Shown: positions 45,699 through 54,565 of the stretch, piece by piece | How positions within the stretch are numbered: position 1 is the first letter of the stretch | Layout: each line of letters starts with the position of its first letter | From: Clostridiales bacterium UBA2432 | Lineage (GTDB): Bacteria > Bacillota > Clostridia > Lachnospirales > Vallitaleaceae | Reading direction: 5' to 3' | NCBI GenBank assembly: GCA_002342805.1 | Contig: DDQW01000067.1 | Span: 9,973-73,972, forward strand | Length of the DNA: 64,000 bases | Made by a program: the position numbers and the translations under genes | The notes under the pieces: model-generated | Told to the model about the DNA's origin: nothing | The model's input: the letters and a program-made list of their open reading frames with translations, nothing else | The model's database searches: none

Positions 45699-45758
45699 GT
45701 TAGAAAGTTAGAAAGTTAGAAAGTTAGAAAGTTAGAAAGTTAGAAAGTTAGAAAGTTA
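45699..45758 (+). repeat. Tandem repeat of GTTAGAAA, seven copies
   Basis: Seven perfect 8-bp units start at 45699, 45707, 45715, 45723, 45731, 45739 and 45747, followed by a partial GTTA. The array fills the leader between the promoter and the ribosome binding site AAAAGGAGG of the antitoxin gene. Perfect short units of this kind are prone to slip, so leader length may vary. Confidence 0.97.
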
Positions 45759-45775
45759 TAAAAAGGAGGCTAAAT

Positions 45776-46051
45776 ATGTTAGCAAAGATAAAAGCCAAAA
45801 ATCAACTTACAATACCGACAGAAGTCATGAAAAATTTGCATTTAAATATTGGTGATGATGTAAATATTGATATTGTAAGTAATCGTATCATTATTTCTCC
45901 CGTTATTTTAATAGAAAGAGAATTTTGGAATGAAAAAATGGCAAGTGAAGTTAAAGAAGAATATGAACATTATCTAACAAACAAAAAAGAATACAAAGTC
46001 TATGATAATATTGATGACTTGTATGATGATCTAGATACTGAAGAGAATTAG
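45776..46051 (+). CDS. AbrB/SpoVT-type antitoxin
   Basis: 91 residues. The first ~45 form a swapped-hairpin AbrB-like DNA-binding domain (AKIKAKNQLTIPTEVMKNL, GDDVNIDIVSN). The acidic C-terminal half (YDNIDDLYDDLDTEE) would wrap the toxin. Encoded two bases before a RelE/ParE-like protein, the usual order for an antitoxin. Likely represses its own promoter. Confidence 0.85.
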   Translation: MLAKIKAKNQLTIPTEVMKNLHLNIGDDVNIDIVSNRIIISPVILIEREFWNEKMASEVKEEYEHYLTNKKEYKVYDNIDDLYDDLDTEEN

Positions 46052-46053
46052 AT

Positions 46054-46335
46054 ATGAAATATTCTTTGCAGTACACAAAAGTTTTTAAAAAAAAATATAA
46101 CAAACTTCCTGAGCTAATAAAAATAAAAACGAAAAAAACATTACATATTCTTTCTGAAAATCCAAGTTATCCAAGCCTCAGAACGAAGACAAATTATTCA
46201 TGGAGTAATTATTTGAAAGTAAAAGTATATGAATGTAGTGTGAATATGGAATACAGAATAATCTTTACGTACGAAGAAGGTTCCATAATTTTGTTGCAAG
46301 CAATTGGAAAGCATGAAATTGTGGATAAAAAATAG
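46054..46335 (+). CDS. RelE/ParE-superfamily toxin
   Basis: 93 residues, basic, with the RelE/ParE fold pattern: two N-terminal helices (YTKVFKKKYNKLPEL), then strands including YLKVKVYECSVNMEYRIIFTYEEG and the end LLQAIGKHEIVDKK, where the last His may be catalytic as in YoeB/HigB types. Probably an mRNA interferase held by the upstream AbrB-type protein. Its stop is one base from the stop of the convergent SGNH hydrolase gene. Confidence 0.8.
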   Translation: MKYSLQYTKVFKKKYNKLPELIKIKTKKTLHILSENPSYPSLRTKTNYSWSNYLKVKVYECSVNMEYRIIFTYEEGSIILLQAIGKHEIVDKK

Positions 46336-46336
46336 C

Positions 46337-46987
46337 CTATGCATTTAAATAAGGAAGCAACACTTCAAGAACACGTGCATATGCTTTTGGCCATAGATGA
46401 ATACCTTCAACCGTATAATCTTCACGTAAAACACCATCATCATTAAGTAAGCACGTATTCACATCAATATATCGGGCATTGTTTTTGGAAGCCAACAAAG
46501 ACAATGCCTTATTTGCTTTATTAATGCTTGCATTCGTTCTTGAAGCAAAGATAAAGGCTTTTTCCTCCTCGGGAATAAAGCTTTTTTTGTCCGCATTGAC
46601 CGGATAATAAGACAACATATAGACTTGGCATTGAGGAAGTTTATCATGGATTAAATCAAGAACTTTTTGGTATTTTGTCATCAAGGTATTTTGATCATAG
46701 GTAGGAAGACCGATATCATTTGACCCTATATTGATAAAAAGTTTCGAAGGTTCTAAATCAAAAATCAAAGTATCTATGTTTTCCAAAAACTCATCAATAA
46801 CAAAACCCCCAACGCCTCGATTATAAATACTTTGATTTGGTAATAATTCATTGATGGGAAATTGTTCAGCTAAAGAGGAGCCGGTAAACAGAATCTTTCC
46901 TTTATCAACATATGCATTTAGTTGCCGATAACATTCGATTTTATTTGTTTGTTCAATCTTTTGAAATACTTGCATTTCTTTATTCAT
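46337..46987 (-). CDS. SGNH/GDSL-family hydrolase
   Basis: 216 residues. Block I TGSSLAEQFP (catalytic Ser38), block II Gly in GVGGFVIDEF, block III NIGSNDIG (Asn), and the Asp/His end VEGIHLWPKAY. An esterase or deacetylase of unknown substrate, cytoplasmic by lack of a signal. Its start shares a base with the stop of the small membrane-protein gene upstream. The 3' end is duplicated as a fragment at 45544-45600. Confidence 0.9.
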   Translation of the reverse strand: MNKEMQVFQKIEQTNKIECYRQLNAYVDKGKILFTGSSLAEQFPINELLPNQSIYNRGVGGFVIDEFLENIDTLIFDLEPSKLFINIGSNDIGLPTYDQNTLMTKYQKVLDLIHDKLPQCQVYMLSYYPVNADKKSFIPEEEKAFIFASRTNASINKANKALSLLASKNNARYIDVNTCLLNDDGVLREDYTVEGIHLWPKAYARVLEVLLPYLNA

Positions 46988-47280
46988 TATGCGGCCTCCT
47001 GAACATGTAGGATATTTTGACGGTCATATTTTAGGTTTCTAAAATATAAGGCGATATCTGTTGCCACCATGACAAAGTTAATCACGTAAAAAATAAGTAC
47101 ATAATTAACATTAGCCTGTAAGAGTTTGCTTGTAATACCAAAGCCATAACCCATGAGGATGAAGCAGCTAAAAAGCAAACTTTTTCCTTTGGCTGTTTTG
47201 GAACGATAGGATTTGATAATGGATAGAGGCCAAGAGATTCCAAAACTGATGACCATTAAAGATTCAAATAATTGTGACAT
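46987..47280 (-). CDS. Small PQ-loop-like membrane protein
   Basis: 97 residues with three hydrophobic helices. The stretch SWPLSIIKSYRSKTAKGKSLLF resembles one PQ-loop (SemiSWEET-like) repeat, with the basic loop after the first helix. Start at 47280 has GAGGA seven bases upstream; ATG 47286 would leave only one base. Its stop overlaps the SGNH gene start, so the two are coupled. Transport role not proven. Confidence 0.65.
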   Translation of the reverse strand: MSQLFESLMVISFGISWPLSIIKSYRSKTAKGKSLLFSCFILMGYGFGITSKLLQANVNYVLIFYVINFVMVATDIALYFRNLKYDRQNILHVQEAA

Positions 47281-47339
47281 AATCATGTCCTCGCTTTCGA
47301 TGAATATATTTATTATTAGTGTATGAGAAAAACCATTGT

Positions 47340-47387
47340 TTGTCCAATAGAAAAATGATAGTATATATATAACGTAGATGTTATATA
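47340..47387. promoter_or_regulatory. Control region between LysR gene and PQ-loop/SGNH operon
   Basis: A perfect inverted repeat TATATAAC-(6)-GTTATATA at 47366-47387 and an ATTG-(6)-CAAT pair at 47335-47348 lie in the 140-bp divergent spacer. A candidate promoter for the regulator, TTGTCC (47340-47345) with TATATA 16-18 bp on, spans both. Fits LysR-type autoregulation and control of the divergent genes. Confidence 0.5.
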
Positions 47388-47420
47388 AAAATCGAATAAA
47401 ATAAGTAGGGAAGTGAAAAT

Positions 47421-48272
47421 ATGGAGCTATTACAATTAAAATATTTTTGCCTGGTTGCAAAATATGAAAACATGACCAAAGCCGCTAAAGAACTGCATAT
47501 CGTGCAACCGGCAATTAGTCAATCCATTCGAAGATTAGAAAAAGAAATGGGGGTTCAGCTCTTTGATCGAAAAGGGAAGAATTTATCCTTGAACAAGGCA
47601 GGCAAGTATCTTTATGAAACCTTACCGGATATAATCAACACACTTGACTCCTTAAAAAATGAGGTCAATAAGATTGTTGAAAAAGAAAAACAAAAGATAG
47701 CCATCTTAGTTGAGGCCTCTTCAAGTGTTATGCCCAACTTGATTTCTTCATATAAAGCCGACCATCAAGGCATTAAATTCAGTCTGTTAAATCAAGATTC
47801 CGATCAATGGGACCTTTGCATCACCGCACAAATCAGCGACGAAAAAACTCAAGAAGGCGATATTGTTTTGCTTGAAGAAGAAATCCTTCTAGCAAGCGAT
47901 GATGAAAAATACCGTGAGCTTACACAGATTAATCTTAAGGAATTAGAGAATCAAGAATTGATTGGATTAAGAAAAGGAAATATTTTTAGAACAATGACAG
48001 ACAATTATTTAGATCAACTAGGAATTCAGCCAAATTATTCCCATGAAAGTGATAATCCTGCCATGGTTAGAGAAATTATTGATGCTTTAGGTGGCTATGC
48101 ATTTTATCCGGAAAAAACGTGGGGAGACATTCATAATCCCAAAATAAAAACTTTACATATCTGCAATGGAAGCTTTCGGCGTAAAATAATTTTAAAGATA
48201 AAACCAGAAAAGCCGAGTCAAGTGCTCCAAGAGTTAATTGAGTATATGGTGCAATATTATTCTGAGATATGA
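47421..48272 (+). CDS. LysR-family transcriptional regulator
   Basis: 283 residues, slightly short for the family. N-terminal winged HTH LKYFCLVAKYENMTKAAKELHIVQPAISQSIRRLE is followed by a linker helix and a periplasmic-binding-like effector domain (residues ~90-283). Divergent from the PQ-loop/SGNH pair and convergent with a flavin reductase gene. Likely regulates the divergent pair; the effector is unknown. Confidence 0.92.
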   Translation: MELLQLKYFCLVAKYENMTKAAKELHIVQPAISQSIRRLEKEMGVQLFDRKGKNLSLNKAGKYLYETLPDIINTLDSLKNEVNKIVEKEKQKIAILVEASSSVMPNLISSYKADHQGIKFSLLNQDSDQWDLCITAQISDEKTQEGDIVLLEEEILLASDDEKYRELTQINLKELENQELIGLRKGNIFRTMTDNYLDQLGIQPNYSHESDNPAMVREIIDALGGYAFYPEKTWGDIHNPKIKTLHICNGSFRRKIILKIKPEKPSQVLQELIEYMVQYYSEI

Positions 48273-48286
48273 GCAGATCAAGGGAA

Positions 48287-48781
48287 CTATAAAAGCGTGA
48301 GTTTTGAAAAATCGATTTTACCATCACTATCAAGAAGTGTATCATCGGCATGAACATATTCAACTTTTCCGACAAACATTTCATGAGAACCGGTTACAAT
48401 GGAGTCAACGATGGTGCATTCAATATTAACGGGACAATCAGATAATATTGGTGCGTTAACAACTTTTCCGTTTTCGGTATTGACCTTTTTAACCTTTAAT
48501 TTATCTTCATCGCGTTTACTCACACTGCCTAAGTAATCAAAAGTTTCTTTGTAATCGTCAGTAGCTAGGTTAACAACAAAGCAACCGGATTCTTTAATCA
48601 ATTTATATGAGTAACGTGAAGGTACAATCCCAACCATAACCATTGGAGGGTCATAACTACAATTGCCGCAGTAACCTACTGCAAGTGCGTTTTCTTCTCC
48701 GTCTAAACCACGACATGATACTAAAACTTTTGGTGACGGTTGTAAGGCGCCTTTTTTTTGTGCTTCTTTTTTTATCATCAT
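48287..48781 (-). CDS. Flavin reductase-like domain protein
   Basis: 164 residues with the split-barrel FMN-binding domain: VGYCGNCSYDPPMVMVGIVPSRYSY, the SGCFVVNLAT strand, and HEMFVGKVEYVHAD. Related to NAD(P)H:flavin oxidoreductases and FMN-binding domains of anaerobes. Cys residues CGNC near residue 35 are a feature of anaerobic members. Stop is 15 bp from the LysR stop. Either of two adjacent ATGs (48781, 48778) may start it. Confidence 0.85.
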   Translation of the reverse strand: MMIKKEAQKKGALQPSPKVLVSCRGLDGEENALAVGYCGNCSYDPPMVMVGIVPSRYSYKLIKESGCFVVNLATDDYKETFDYLGSVSKRDEDKLKVKKVNTENGKVVNAPILSDCPVNIECTIVDSIVTGSHEMFVGKVEYVHADDTLLDSDGKIDFSKLTLL

Positions 48782-48862
48782 ATTTACTCCTATTCTAAAA
48801 CTTTGTTAATGTCATATGCCAATAAATAGTATAGCGCGAAGAGGAAAGACTGTCAAACTTTT

Positions 48863-51800
48863 TTAATCCCCTTCAGGGATGACACTATCATAGTTAAATG
48901 AAGGTGTACTTGGCTCTGAAGAACGATATTCAAATGGTCGGTCTTCGTTCAACAAAATGGCAGAAGCAAGGAAAGAACCATCTGCATGATAAAGCGTAAT
49001 CCAATTATTATTCACAACGCCAGTGAAGGAACCATGTTCTTTAAGTTCTCCATAATACGTTTGTGTCGTGGAATCATAACGGTAAGTACCAAAGGATATA
49101 TAATATTTTTCTAGATAGATGCCATCTTCATAATACATCTGTACTTGATCATAGCGGCCTTCAACGACATATCCTTCAACAAAGCTATAGACATAGTCGG
49201 TTGGTGTATTATCTTCCTTGTATATTTGGAAGAAGGCTAGATCCGGATTAAATTCGTCAGATGCGGTGACGTCGAGTACGGTACACGTCCATGTATCTGA
49301 ACCAACGAGATTACCCTCTTGATCACTTACCATAACTTGAGCAGTATATGAACCGGGCTGGTCAAAGCTTGTTTTAAATTCACGCCCACCCTCTTGGTCA
49401 AAATAGTCATTGATAATCCAACGATAGGAATAGTTGCCTTTATCGGGAATCACATCAGCGGTGTAGGAAATCTCTTCGCCGATACCTAGGGTATCTGTAT
49501 TTGCAGTCAAATCAACACGTTCTGCAACTTTTAAGCTGACAACCGGACTGTTGGGGCCCATAACTTTGGTATCCGTACTTGTTAATTCATTATAAAACAT
49601 GTCAAAGTTCCCGGTAATGGTGCTTTGACTCGTTGCTTTAGTATGTTCAATATTATAAATAGCATCATTGGCATAAATACTTTCATTTAGAGCTTGCTTA
49701 TCATAGGACGTATTTAGTTCAAAATCTCTTTCTTCGGTTTCAAAGCTATAAATATCCCCGTTGGGACAACGGATCGAAACTTTATAGGCGTCAACATAGC
49801 CTTGTTGATAAAGAACAGATTCTTCAAGATGAATGCGTAAATTCCACATAGTCTCTGTGATTTTGTTGAAATCCATGCCCGGAATACTAGGTGGATACAT
49901 AGCAAATACATCGTATTCACGACGGATATCTTCATCGTAGTTATAATTGATGCCTTGCAAATAAAGAGAATGCTTATTGGCTGTGCTTGCAAATCCCAAA
50001 TCTAGGTCAAAGGAGGAACTGGATAGATCATTTGGCTGGTGAAGGTGTTTACTTTTGACGGATCCGTTTTCAGCAGATAATGCATTGAGACTGAAACCTT
50101 CCACTAAACCAATAAGTGCATCTGTTTTACCACGTAAGACAAATTTGACTTGTTGAGAATCCGCATCACTAATCATAAGTCGTCGCACGTCGGCTGAGAG
50201 AGATTCATAATCCTTTGTTAAGCGTGTAAAGGGTTGAGTCACGCTAAGGCTTACCGGACTAGGCAAGGCAGGTGAAGGATTACTGATTAAATGATATCCA
50301 CTGAGAAATTCCTGTCCATAAGAAGCACAAAATTCATGATAAAGTGTTTCGAAACCATAGTTGCTCTTGCTTGTTGTCTTAACTAAGGTTTGCCTAGAAT
50401 CTCTAAGTTCAGCATATTTTTGTAAAGCGTAGGGAAGATAGTCATTTGCTGACTTGCCTGTCGAAGCGGCGTATTGATGACTAATATATTCGATAAGCAT
50501 TGCATAGGCGTATCCTTGGTTTTGCAAGGAAATCACATCATTATATCCATTAGCATAAGCTAGATTTTCTTGACAATAGTTGATGTTTTGTTGGCTAATA
50601 AGCATTGGATCGGATGTTATGATTTGCTTTTCTTCGAAAAATTCACGTGCCTGTTTTTCCACGGCAACAGCGGTGGCTTCAAAGAACCAGGTATCTTTTT
50701 CACGTTCCATGGAAAACGTACCAAGATATCGGACTTGACTCGTATGAAAAAGCTCGTGCACAAGGGTAGGTAGCATGGTGTCTGTCCAGTGCTTCATAGC
50801 AGAAGAACGAGGAAGAGGAGCACTTTCAATATTAACCATGACATAGGGTTGCTTGCTGATCGGATTACGACATTGGGCTTGATTTGATGCTTCGCCGGGC
50901 CACCTGTCATAAGCAATGATGTGCATATCATTATATTTTTTGAATCCGCGTCCACCATTTTCAGGGGAGTTAAAGAGATACTTATCGGCAAGCGTCAATT
51001 GACTTGCAAGTGCTGCAATTTCTCCGGGATAGAGATTATTCATTCGCCATTGCTTGTCATCTAATAGTTTTTGGGCTTCTAAAAAATCCCTATCTTTTTG
51101 TAGTTGCGTCCAAAGGGCTTTCATTCCACTGGGGTTTTCCATGAGAAGTTTGATGTTATTTGCAGTTACCCCAATCTTGTTATTTTCAAGTGCCTGAATA
51201 AGAAGGTTGGTGACACGCTTCACTTCTGTAGGGTTACCGGGAGCCATACGCGCCGGATAGTAGATGGTGTATCCATTGACGTCATCAATATCCAACCAGC
51301 CGGTTGACATTAAGTCCGTATCAAGACTCCAATCATCATGAATATAACCTTCTTTTTGTAAAGTATCATGGGTAACTGCAATGGCCGGCAAGACAACAGT
51401 GAGTCCAACGGCTAAGGCAATCCAAAAATGAGAAGATAAGCCCAGGATTATCTTACAATTTCGTTCGGTTTCAATAAAAATGGATCCATCCTTAACAAAA
51501 GACGGTAGGCGGTAAGTAGAACCATCTTCTTCAACACGATAAACGCTCAGATGACCATACATGGATTCGGGAACGTTGAATTCAACCAAATCCATAGTAA
51601 GACTTAATGCACCGGGAAATATTTCACTTGCTTCCATGCCAGAATTTATATCAATACCTGCGAGAGGAAGGAAAGTAGTCGCATGTATATCTTGAGCTAC
51701 AGCTTGGATTTGTGAATCGTCAAGTCGTTCAACAGTAAAGGTTCGATCTCGGTCCAAGGCGTTTTCCTCAGCAGAGATTGTCACGCCAGATAAGGGAGTG

Positions 51801-52084
51801 ATAGAAAATTCGGCACTGCCGGATATAGCAAGAGGTTCAGGGTTAAATGTAATTGGCGTGTCATCAAAGCCCATGGGTAAATGAGGTATGACAAGATAGC
51901 GAATCATTGTAAACAAAAGAGCAACGATAAGAATACCTGCAACAAGAGGAATCCAAAGTTTCTTCTTTTTTGTAGTCGGTTGAATCGGAGCAGGAGCAGA
52001 GTGAATCAACTGCGTGCCACATTTTGGACAAAACTTACTGCTTGCTTGGAGGTTTGCTCCACAATATTTACAGAAATTAGCCAT
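48863..52084 (-). CDS. Zinc-ribbon, membrane-anchored HExxH protein with PKD domain
   Basis: 1073 residues, an unusual mix. N-terminal zinc ribbon with CxxC pairs (Cys5/Cys8, Cys19/Cys22), then a membrane helix at 43-65. A beta-rich part follows, with a second hydrophobic stretch near 218-240 (FWIALAVGLTVVLPAIAV). Residues 443-447 are HELFH, and Glu469 in WFFEATA gives the HExxH...E pattern of gluzincin peptidases. Near 870-950 is a PKD-type domain (YSYRWIINDY, GSYTAQVMVSD), and the last ~100 residues are aromatic-rich strands. Probably a surface protease or adhesin; substrate unknown. AGGAGG before the start. Confidence 0.75.
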   Translation of the reverse strand: MANFCKYCGANLQASSKFCPKCGTQLIHSAPAPIQPTTKKKKLWIPLVAGILIVALLFTMIRYLVIPHLPMGFDDTPITFNPEPLAISGSAEFSITPLSGVTISAEENALDRDRTFTVERLDDSQIQAVAQDIHATTFLPLAGIDINSGMEASEIFPGALSLTMDLVEFNVPESMYGHLSVYRVEEDGSTYRLPSFVKDGSIFIETERNCKIILGLSSHFWIALAVGLTVVLPAIAVTHDTLQKEGYIHDDWSLDTDLMSTGWLDIDDVNGYTIYYPARMAPGNPTEVKRVTNLLIQALENNKIGVTANNIKLLMENPSGMKALWTQLQKDRDFLEAQKLLDDKQWRMNNLYPGEIAALASQLTLADKYLFNSPENGGRGFKKYNDMHIIAYDRWPGEASNQAQCRNPISKQPYVMVNIESAPLPRSSAMKHWTDTMLPTLVHELFHTSQVRYLGTFSMEREKDTWFFEATAVAVEKQAREFFEEKQIITSDPMLISQQNINYCQENLAYANGYNDVISLQNQGYAYAMLIEYISHQYAASTGKSANDYLPYALQKYAELRDSRQTLVKTTSKSNYGFETLYHEFCASYGQEFLSGYHLISNPSPALPSPVSLSVTQPFTRLTKDYESLSADVRRLMISDADSQQVKFVLRGKTDALIGLVEGFSLNALSAENGSVKSKHLHQPNDLSSSSFDLDLGFASTANKHSLYLQGINYNYDEDIRREYDVFAMYPPSIPGMDFNKITETMWNLRIHLEESVLYQQGYVDAYKVSIRCPNGDIYSFETEERDFELNTSYDKQALNESIYANDAIYNIEHTKATSQSTITGNFDMFYNELTSTDTKVMGPNSPVVSLKVAERVDLTANTDTLGIGEEISYTADVIPDKGNYSYRWIINDYFDQEGGREFKTSFDQPGSYTAQVMVSDQEGNLVGSDTWTCTVLDVTASDEFNPDLAFFQIYKEDNTPTDYVYSFVEGYVVEGRYDQVQMYYEDGIYLEKYYISFGTYRYDSTTQTYYGELKEHGSFTGVVNNNWITLYHADGSFLASAILLNEDRPFEYRSSEPSTPSFNYDSVIPEGD

Positions 52085-52132
52085 AGATACCTCCTATATA
52101 TAAACATCTCATTGTGAAAAAAATATGAGTAT

Positions 52133-52141
52133 ATTTTACCA
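52133..52141 (-). promoter_or_regulatory. Extended -10 before the zinc-ribbon protease gene
   Basis: Minus strand TGG-TAAAAT (TAAAAT at 52133-52138); no clear -35. Confidence 0.4.
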
Positions 52142-52260
52142 CAAGGATAGAAGAAAAGACAGATAGTATATATAATCTTTCATTTTGCCATGTTAATCCA
52201 TTATTGAATCATCTATAATTAATGTATACAAACAAATATGCGAATTAGGAGGATATAGGA

Positions 52261-53394
52261 ATGAAATCATTATATGTGAAGCGAAAAACACCGATTATGG
52301 GATGGGCCTCATGGAATAATTACCGAATACATATCAATGAAACATTGTTAAAAAAACAGGCAGATGCATTGGTGAAAACAGGACTTGCAGAAGTCGGCTA
52401 TACCTATTTTAATATTGATGATGGATTTTTTGCCGGACGTGATGGAGAGGGGAATATTCAGTCACATCCCAAACGATTTCCAAGTGGTATGAAATCGATG
52501 GCAGACTATATTCATAGCTTAGGTTTAAAGGCCGGAATATATTCTGATGCAGGTGAAAACACATGTGCACACGTCTATGATAATCCGGAGGGTAACTGTG
52601 ATGGCCTTGGGGTTGGACTATATGGACATGATGAAGAGGATCTAAACATGTATTTACTAGATTGGAATTACGATTTCATCAAAGTCGATTGGTGTGGAGG
52701 CTTGTCCATGGGATTGGATGAAAAAAAACGTTATCAGGCGATTGGGAAAATCATTGAGGACATTCGACAGAAAAAGGGCCAAGATGTTATTTATAATATC
52801 TGTAGATGGAAATTTCCCGGAGAGTGGGTTGTTGACATAGCAGATTCTTGGCGGGTTTTTGCAGATATTGACCTATCTTTTGACAGCATCCTTAAGCAGA
52901 TTGATGCCGTCAAACCCTTGTCAAAATATCATGGTCCAGGGCATGTGAATGATTTGGATATGCTTCAGGTTGGACGTGGATTAACCTATGAAGAAGATAA
53001 GACACATTTTGCCATGTGGTGTATGATGTCTACGCCATTAATGTTAGGTAATGATTTGTCGACAATTTCTCAAGAAACATTATCGATTGTGACGAATAAA
53101 GAGCTTATTGCAATCAACCAAGATTCAGGTTGTCGTATGGCCTATATGGCATTAAAAGAAGGGGAAATCGAATACTGGATCAAAGATTTAGGAGAAGTAG
53201 GGTCAGGTAAAAAAGCTGTCGCAATATTAAATCGAGGGAAAAGCAATGCTGAAGTAGAGATTCCATGGAAAGCACTCGATTGTAAAAATATATCTAGACT
53301 ACGTGATTTGTGGGAAGGTGTTGAACGAGAAGTTTTGGATACATATAAGGTAGATATACCTAAACACGGAACCAAAATGTTTGTGATACAATAG
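52261..53394 (+). CDS. Glycoside hydrolase family 27 (alpha-galactosidase type)
   Basis: 377 residues, clan GH-D barrel. MGWASWNNY at the N-terminus, NIDDGFF, nucleophile Asp143 in IKVDWCGG, likely acid/base Asp202 in WRVFADID, and a C-terminal beta domain. It releases alpha-galactose (or beta-L-arabinopyranose, as some family members do). There is no signal peptide, so it works on imported oligosaccharides. Followed 38 nt later by a Gfo/Idh/MocA gene, probably one operon. AGGAGGATA before the ATG. Confidence 0.93.
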   Translation: MKSLYVKRKTPIMGWASWNNYRIHINETLLKKQADALVKTGLAEVGYTYFNIDDGFFAGRDGEGNIQSHPKRFPSGMKSMADYIHSLGLKAGIYSDAGENTCAHVYDNPEGNCDGLGVGLYGHDEEDLNMYLLDWNYDFIKVDWCGGLSMGLDEKKRYQAIGKIIEDIRQKKGQDVIYNICRWKFPGEWVVDIADSWRVFADIDLSFDSILKQIDAVKPLSKYHGPGHVNDLDMLQVGRGLTYEEDKTHFAMWCMMSTPLMLGNDLSTISQETLSIVTNKELIAINQDSGCRMAYMALKEGEIEYWIKDLGEVGSGKKAVAILNRGKSNAEVEIPWKALDCKNISRLRDLWEGVEREVLDTYKVDIPKHGTKMFVIQ

Positions 53395-53432
53395 TTATAT
53401 AGCAAAGAATTCAATAGTTATGGAGGACCTTG

Positions 53433-54500
53433 ATGAAAGCAAAATTTGTAATGATTGGTTATGGTTGGCGGGCTGATTTTTTTTACCGGATTGCAAAATA
53501 TTTACCGGATCGATTTAATATCTGCGCTGCCGTTCTTCGAACAAAGGAAAGAGCAGAGGAAGTTGCCCAAAAGGAAGGTGTTTTTGCGACAGATCATTTA
53601 GATGAAGCCCTAGCAACAAATCCGGACTTTGTCGTATTGTGCCTTCCAAGATCTATTGTCAAAGAGTATTTACACATCCTCATGGAAAAAGATATTCCTG
53701 TCTTATGCGAAACGCCTCCGGCGAAAGACATTGATGAGTTAAACGCTTTATGGGAATTAAAGGAAAAATATAAGGGCAGGGTCCAAGTTGCAGAACAGTA
53801 TTATGTGCAACCCTTATATGCGGCTTGGTTGAAGGTCATCGAAGATGGACTTCTTGGACAAGTGTCAAATATGACCCTATCCTCAGTCCATGCATATCAC
53901 GCCGTGAGTATCTTTAGAAAAATGTTAGGTGTGGGTTTTGAAAATTGTACAATTCGTGCTAAACAATACGAATTCGATGTAACGGAAACCGGTTCAAGAC
54001 AAGGCGTGTTACGCACCGGAAAAGTAAAAAAAGCCACAAGACAAATAGCAACACTTGAGTTTGAAAGCGGAAAAGTCGGATTTCTTGATTTTTCAGGAGA
54101 GCAATATGCATCTTTGATTCGAACACGACGATTAAATATTCAAGGCCATCGTGGCGAAATTAACAATCTGACTCTTCGATATCTCAACGACCAAAATATA
54201 GGAGTTACCATGGAGCTAAATCGTATCGATGATGGCGTATATAATAATAAAGATTGGTCCCATCAAGGAATCATGCTAGGAAGTTCTTTTGTATATGAAA
54301 ATCCGTTTCCTCATGCTAGGCTCAATGATGATGAGATTGCAATAGCAACATGTTTACTGAATATGAAAACATATGTGACGACAGGTGAGGGCGGATATTC
54401 TCTCCAAGAAGCCCTTCAAGATACCTATATCGGATTTATGATTGAAGAGGCCAATAAATCGAATCAAATAATGGAAACAAAAACACAAAATTGGGTATAA
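53433..54500 (+). CDS. Gfo/Idh/MocA-family oxidoreductase
   Basis: About 355 residues. N-terminal Rossmann motif GYGWRADFFYRIA, a CETPPAKD segment corresponding to the family's EKP motif (here ET-P, with no lysine), and a C-terminal alpha/beta substrate domain. NAD(P)-dependent sugar or inositol oxidoreductase by family; the change of the EKP lysine to Thr-Pro may alter catalysis. ATG 53433 fits the GGAGG at 53422-53426 better than TTG 53430. Grouped with the GH27 gene. Confidence 0.85.
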   Translation: MKAKFVMIGYGWRADFFYRIAKYLPDRFNICAAVLRTKERAEEVAQKEGVFATDHLDEALATNPDFVVLCLPRSIVKEYLHILMEKDIPVLCETPPAKDIDELNALWELKEKYKGRVQVAEQYYVQPLYAAWLKVIEDGLLGQVSNMTLSSVHAYHAVSIFRKMLGVGFENCTIRAKQYEFDVTETGSRQGVLRTGKVKKATRQIATLEFESGKVGFLDFSGEQYASLIRTRRLNIQGHRGEINNLTLRYLNDQNIGVTMELNRIDDGVYNNKDWSHQGIMLGSSFVYENPFPHARLNDDEIAIATCLLNMKTYVTTGEGGYSLQEALQDTYIGFMIEEANKSNQIMETKTQNWV

Positions 54501-54534
54501 ATATAATCGCTGTACAAATAATTTTTTCTAATAC

Positions 54535-54565
54535 TTGACTTTGAGTGAACTTTAGCTTGTATAAT
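54535..54565 (+). promoter_or_regulatory. MerR-type promoter with 19-bp spacer
   Basis: -35 TTGACT (54535-54540), 19-bp spacer, -10 TATAAT (54560-54565). The spacer holds GAGT-GA-ACT near its middle, an imperfect dyad like the operators of MerR regulators of the AdhR/NmlR group, which act on over-long spacers. Confidence 0.6.

Noticed and set aside
45699..45758. CRISPR array
   Set aside because: Units are 8 bp, perfectly adjacent, without spacers and without cas genes.
48863..52084. Frameshift or fusion of two genes
   Set aside because: The frame is continuous for 1073 codons with no internal start signal, and the linkers read as normal protein.
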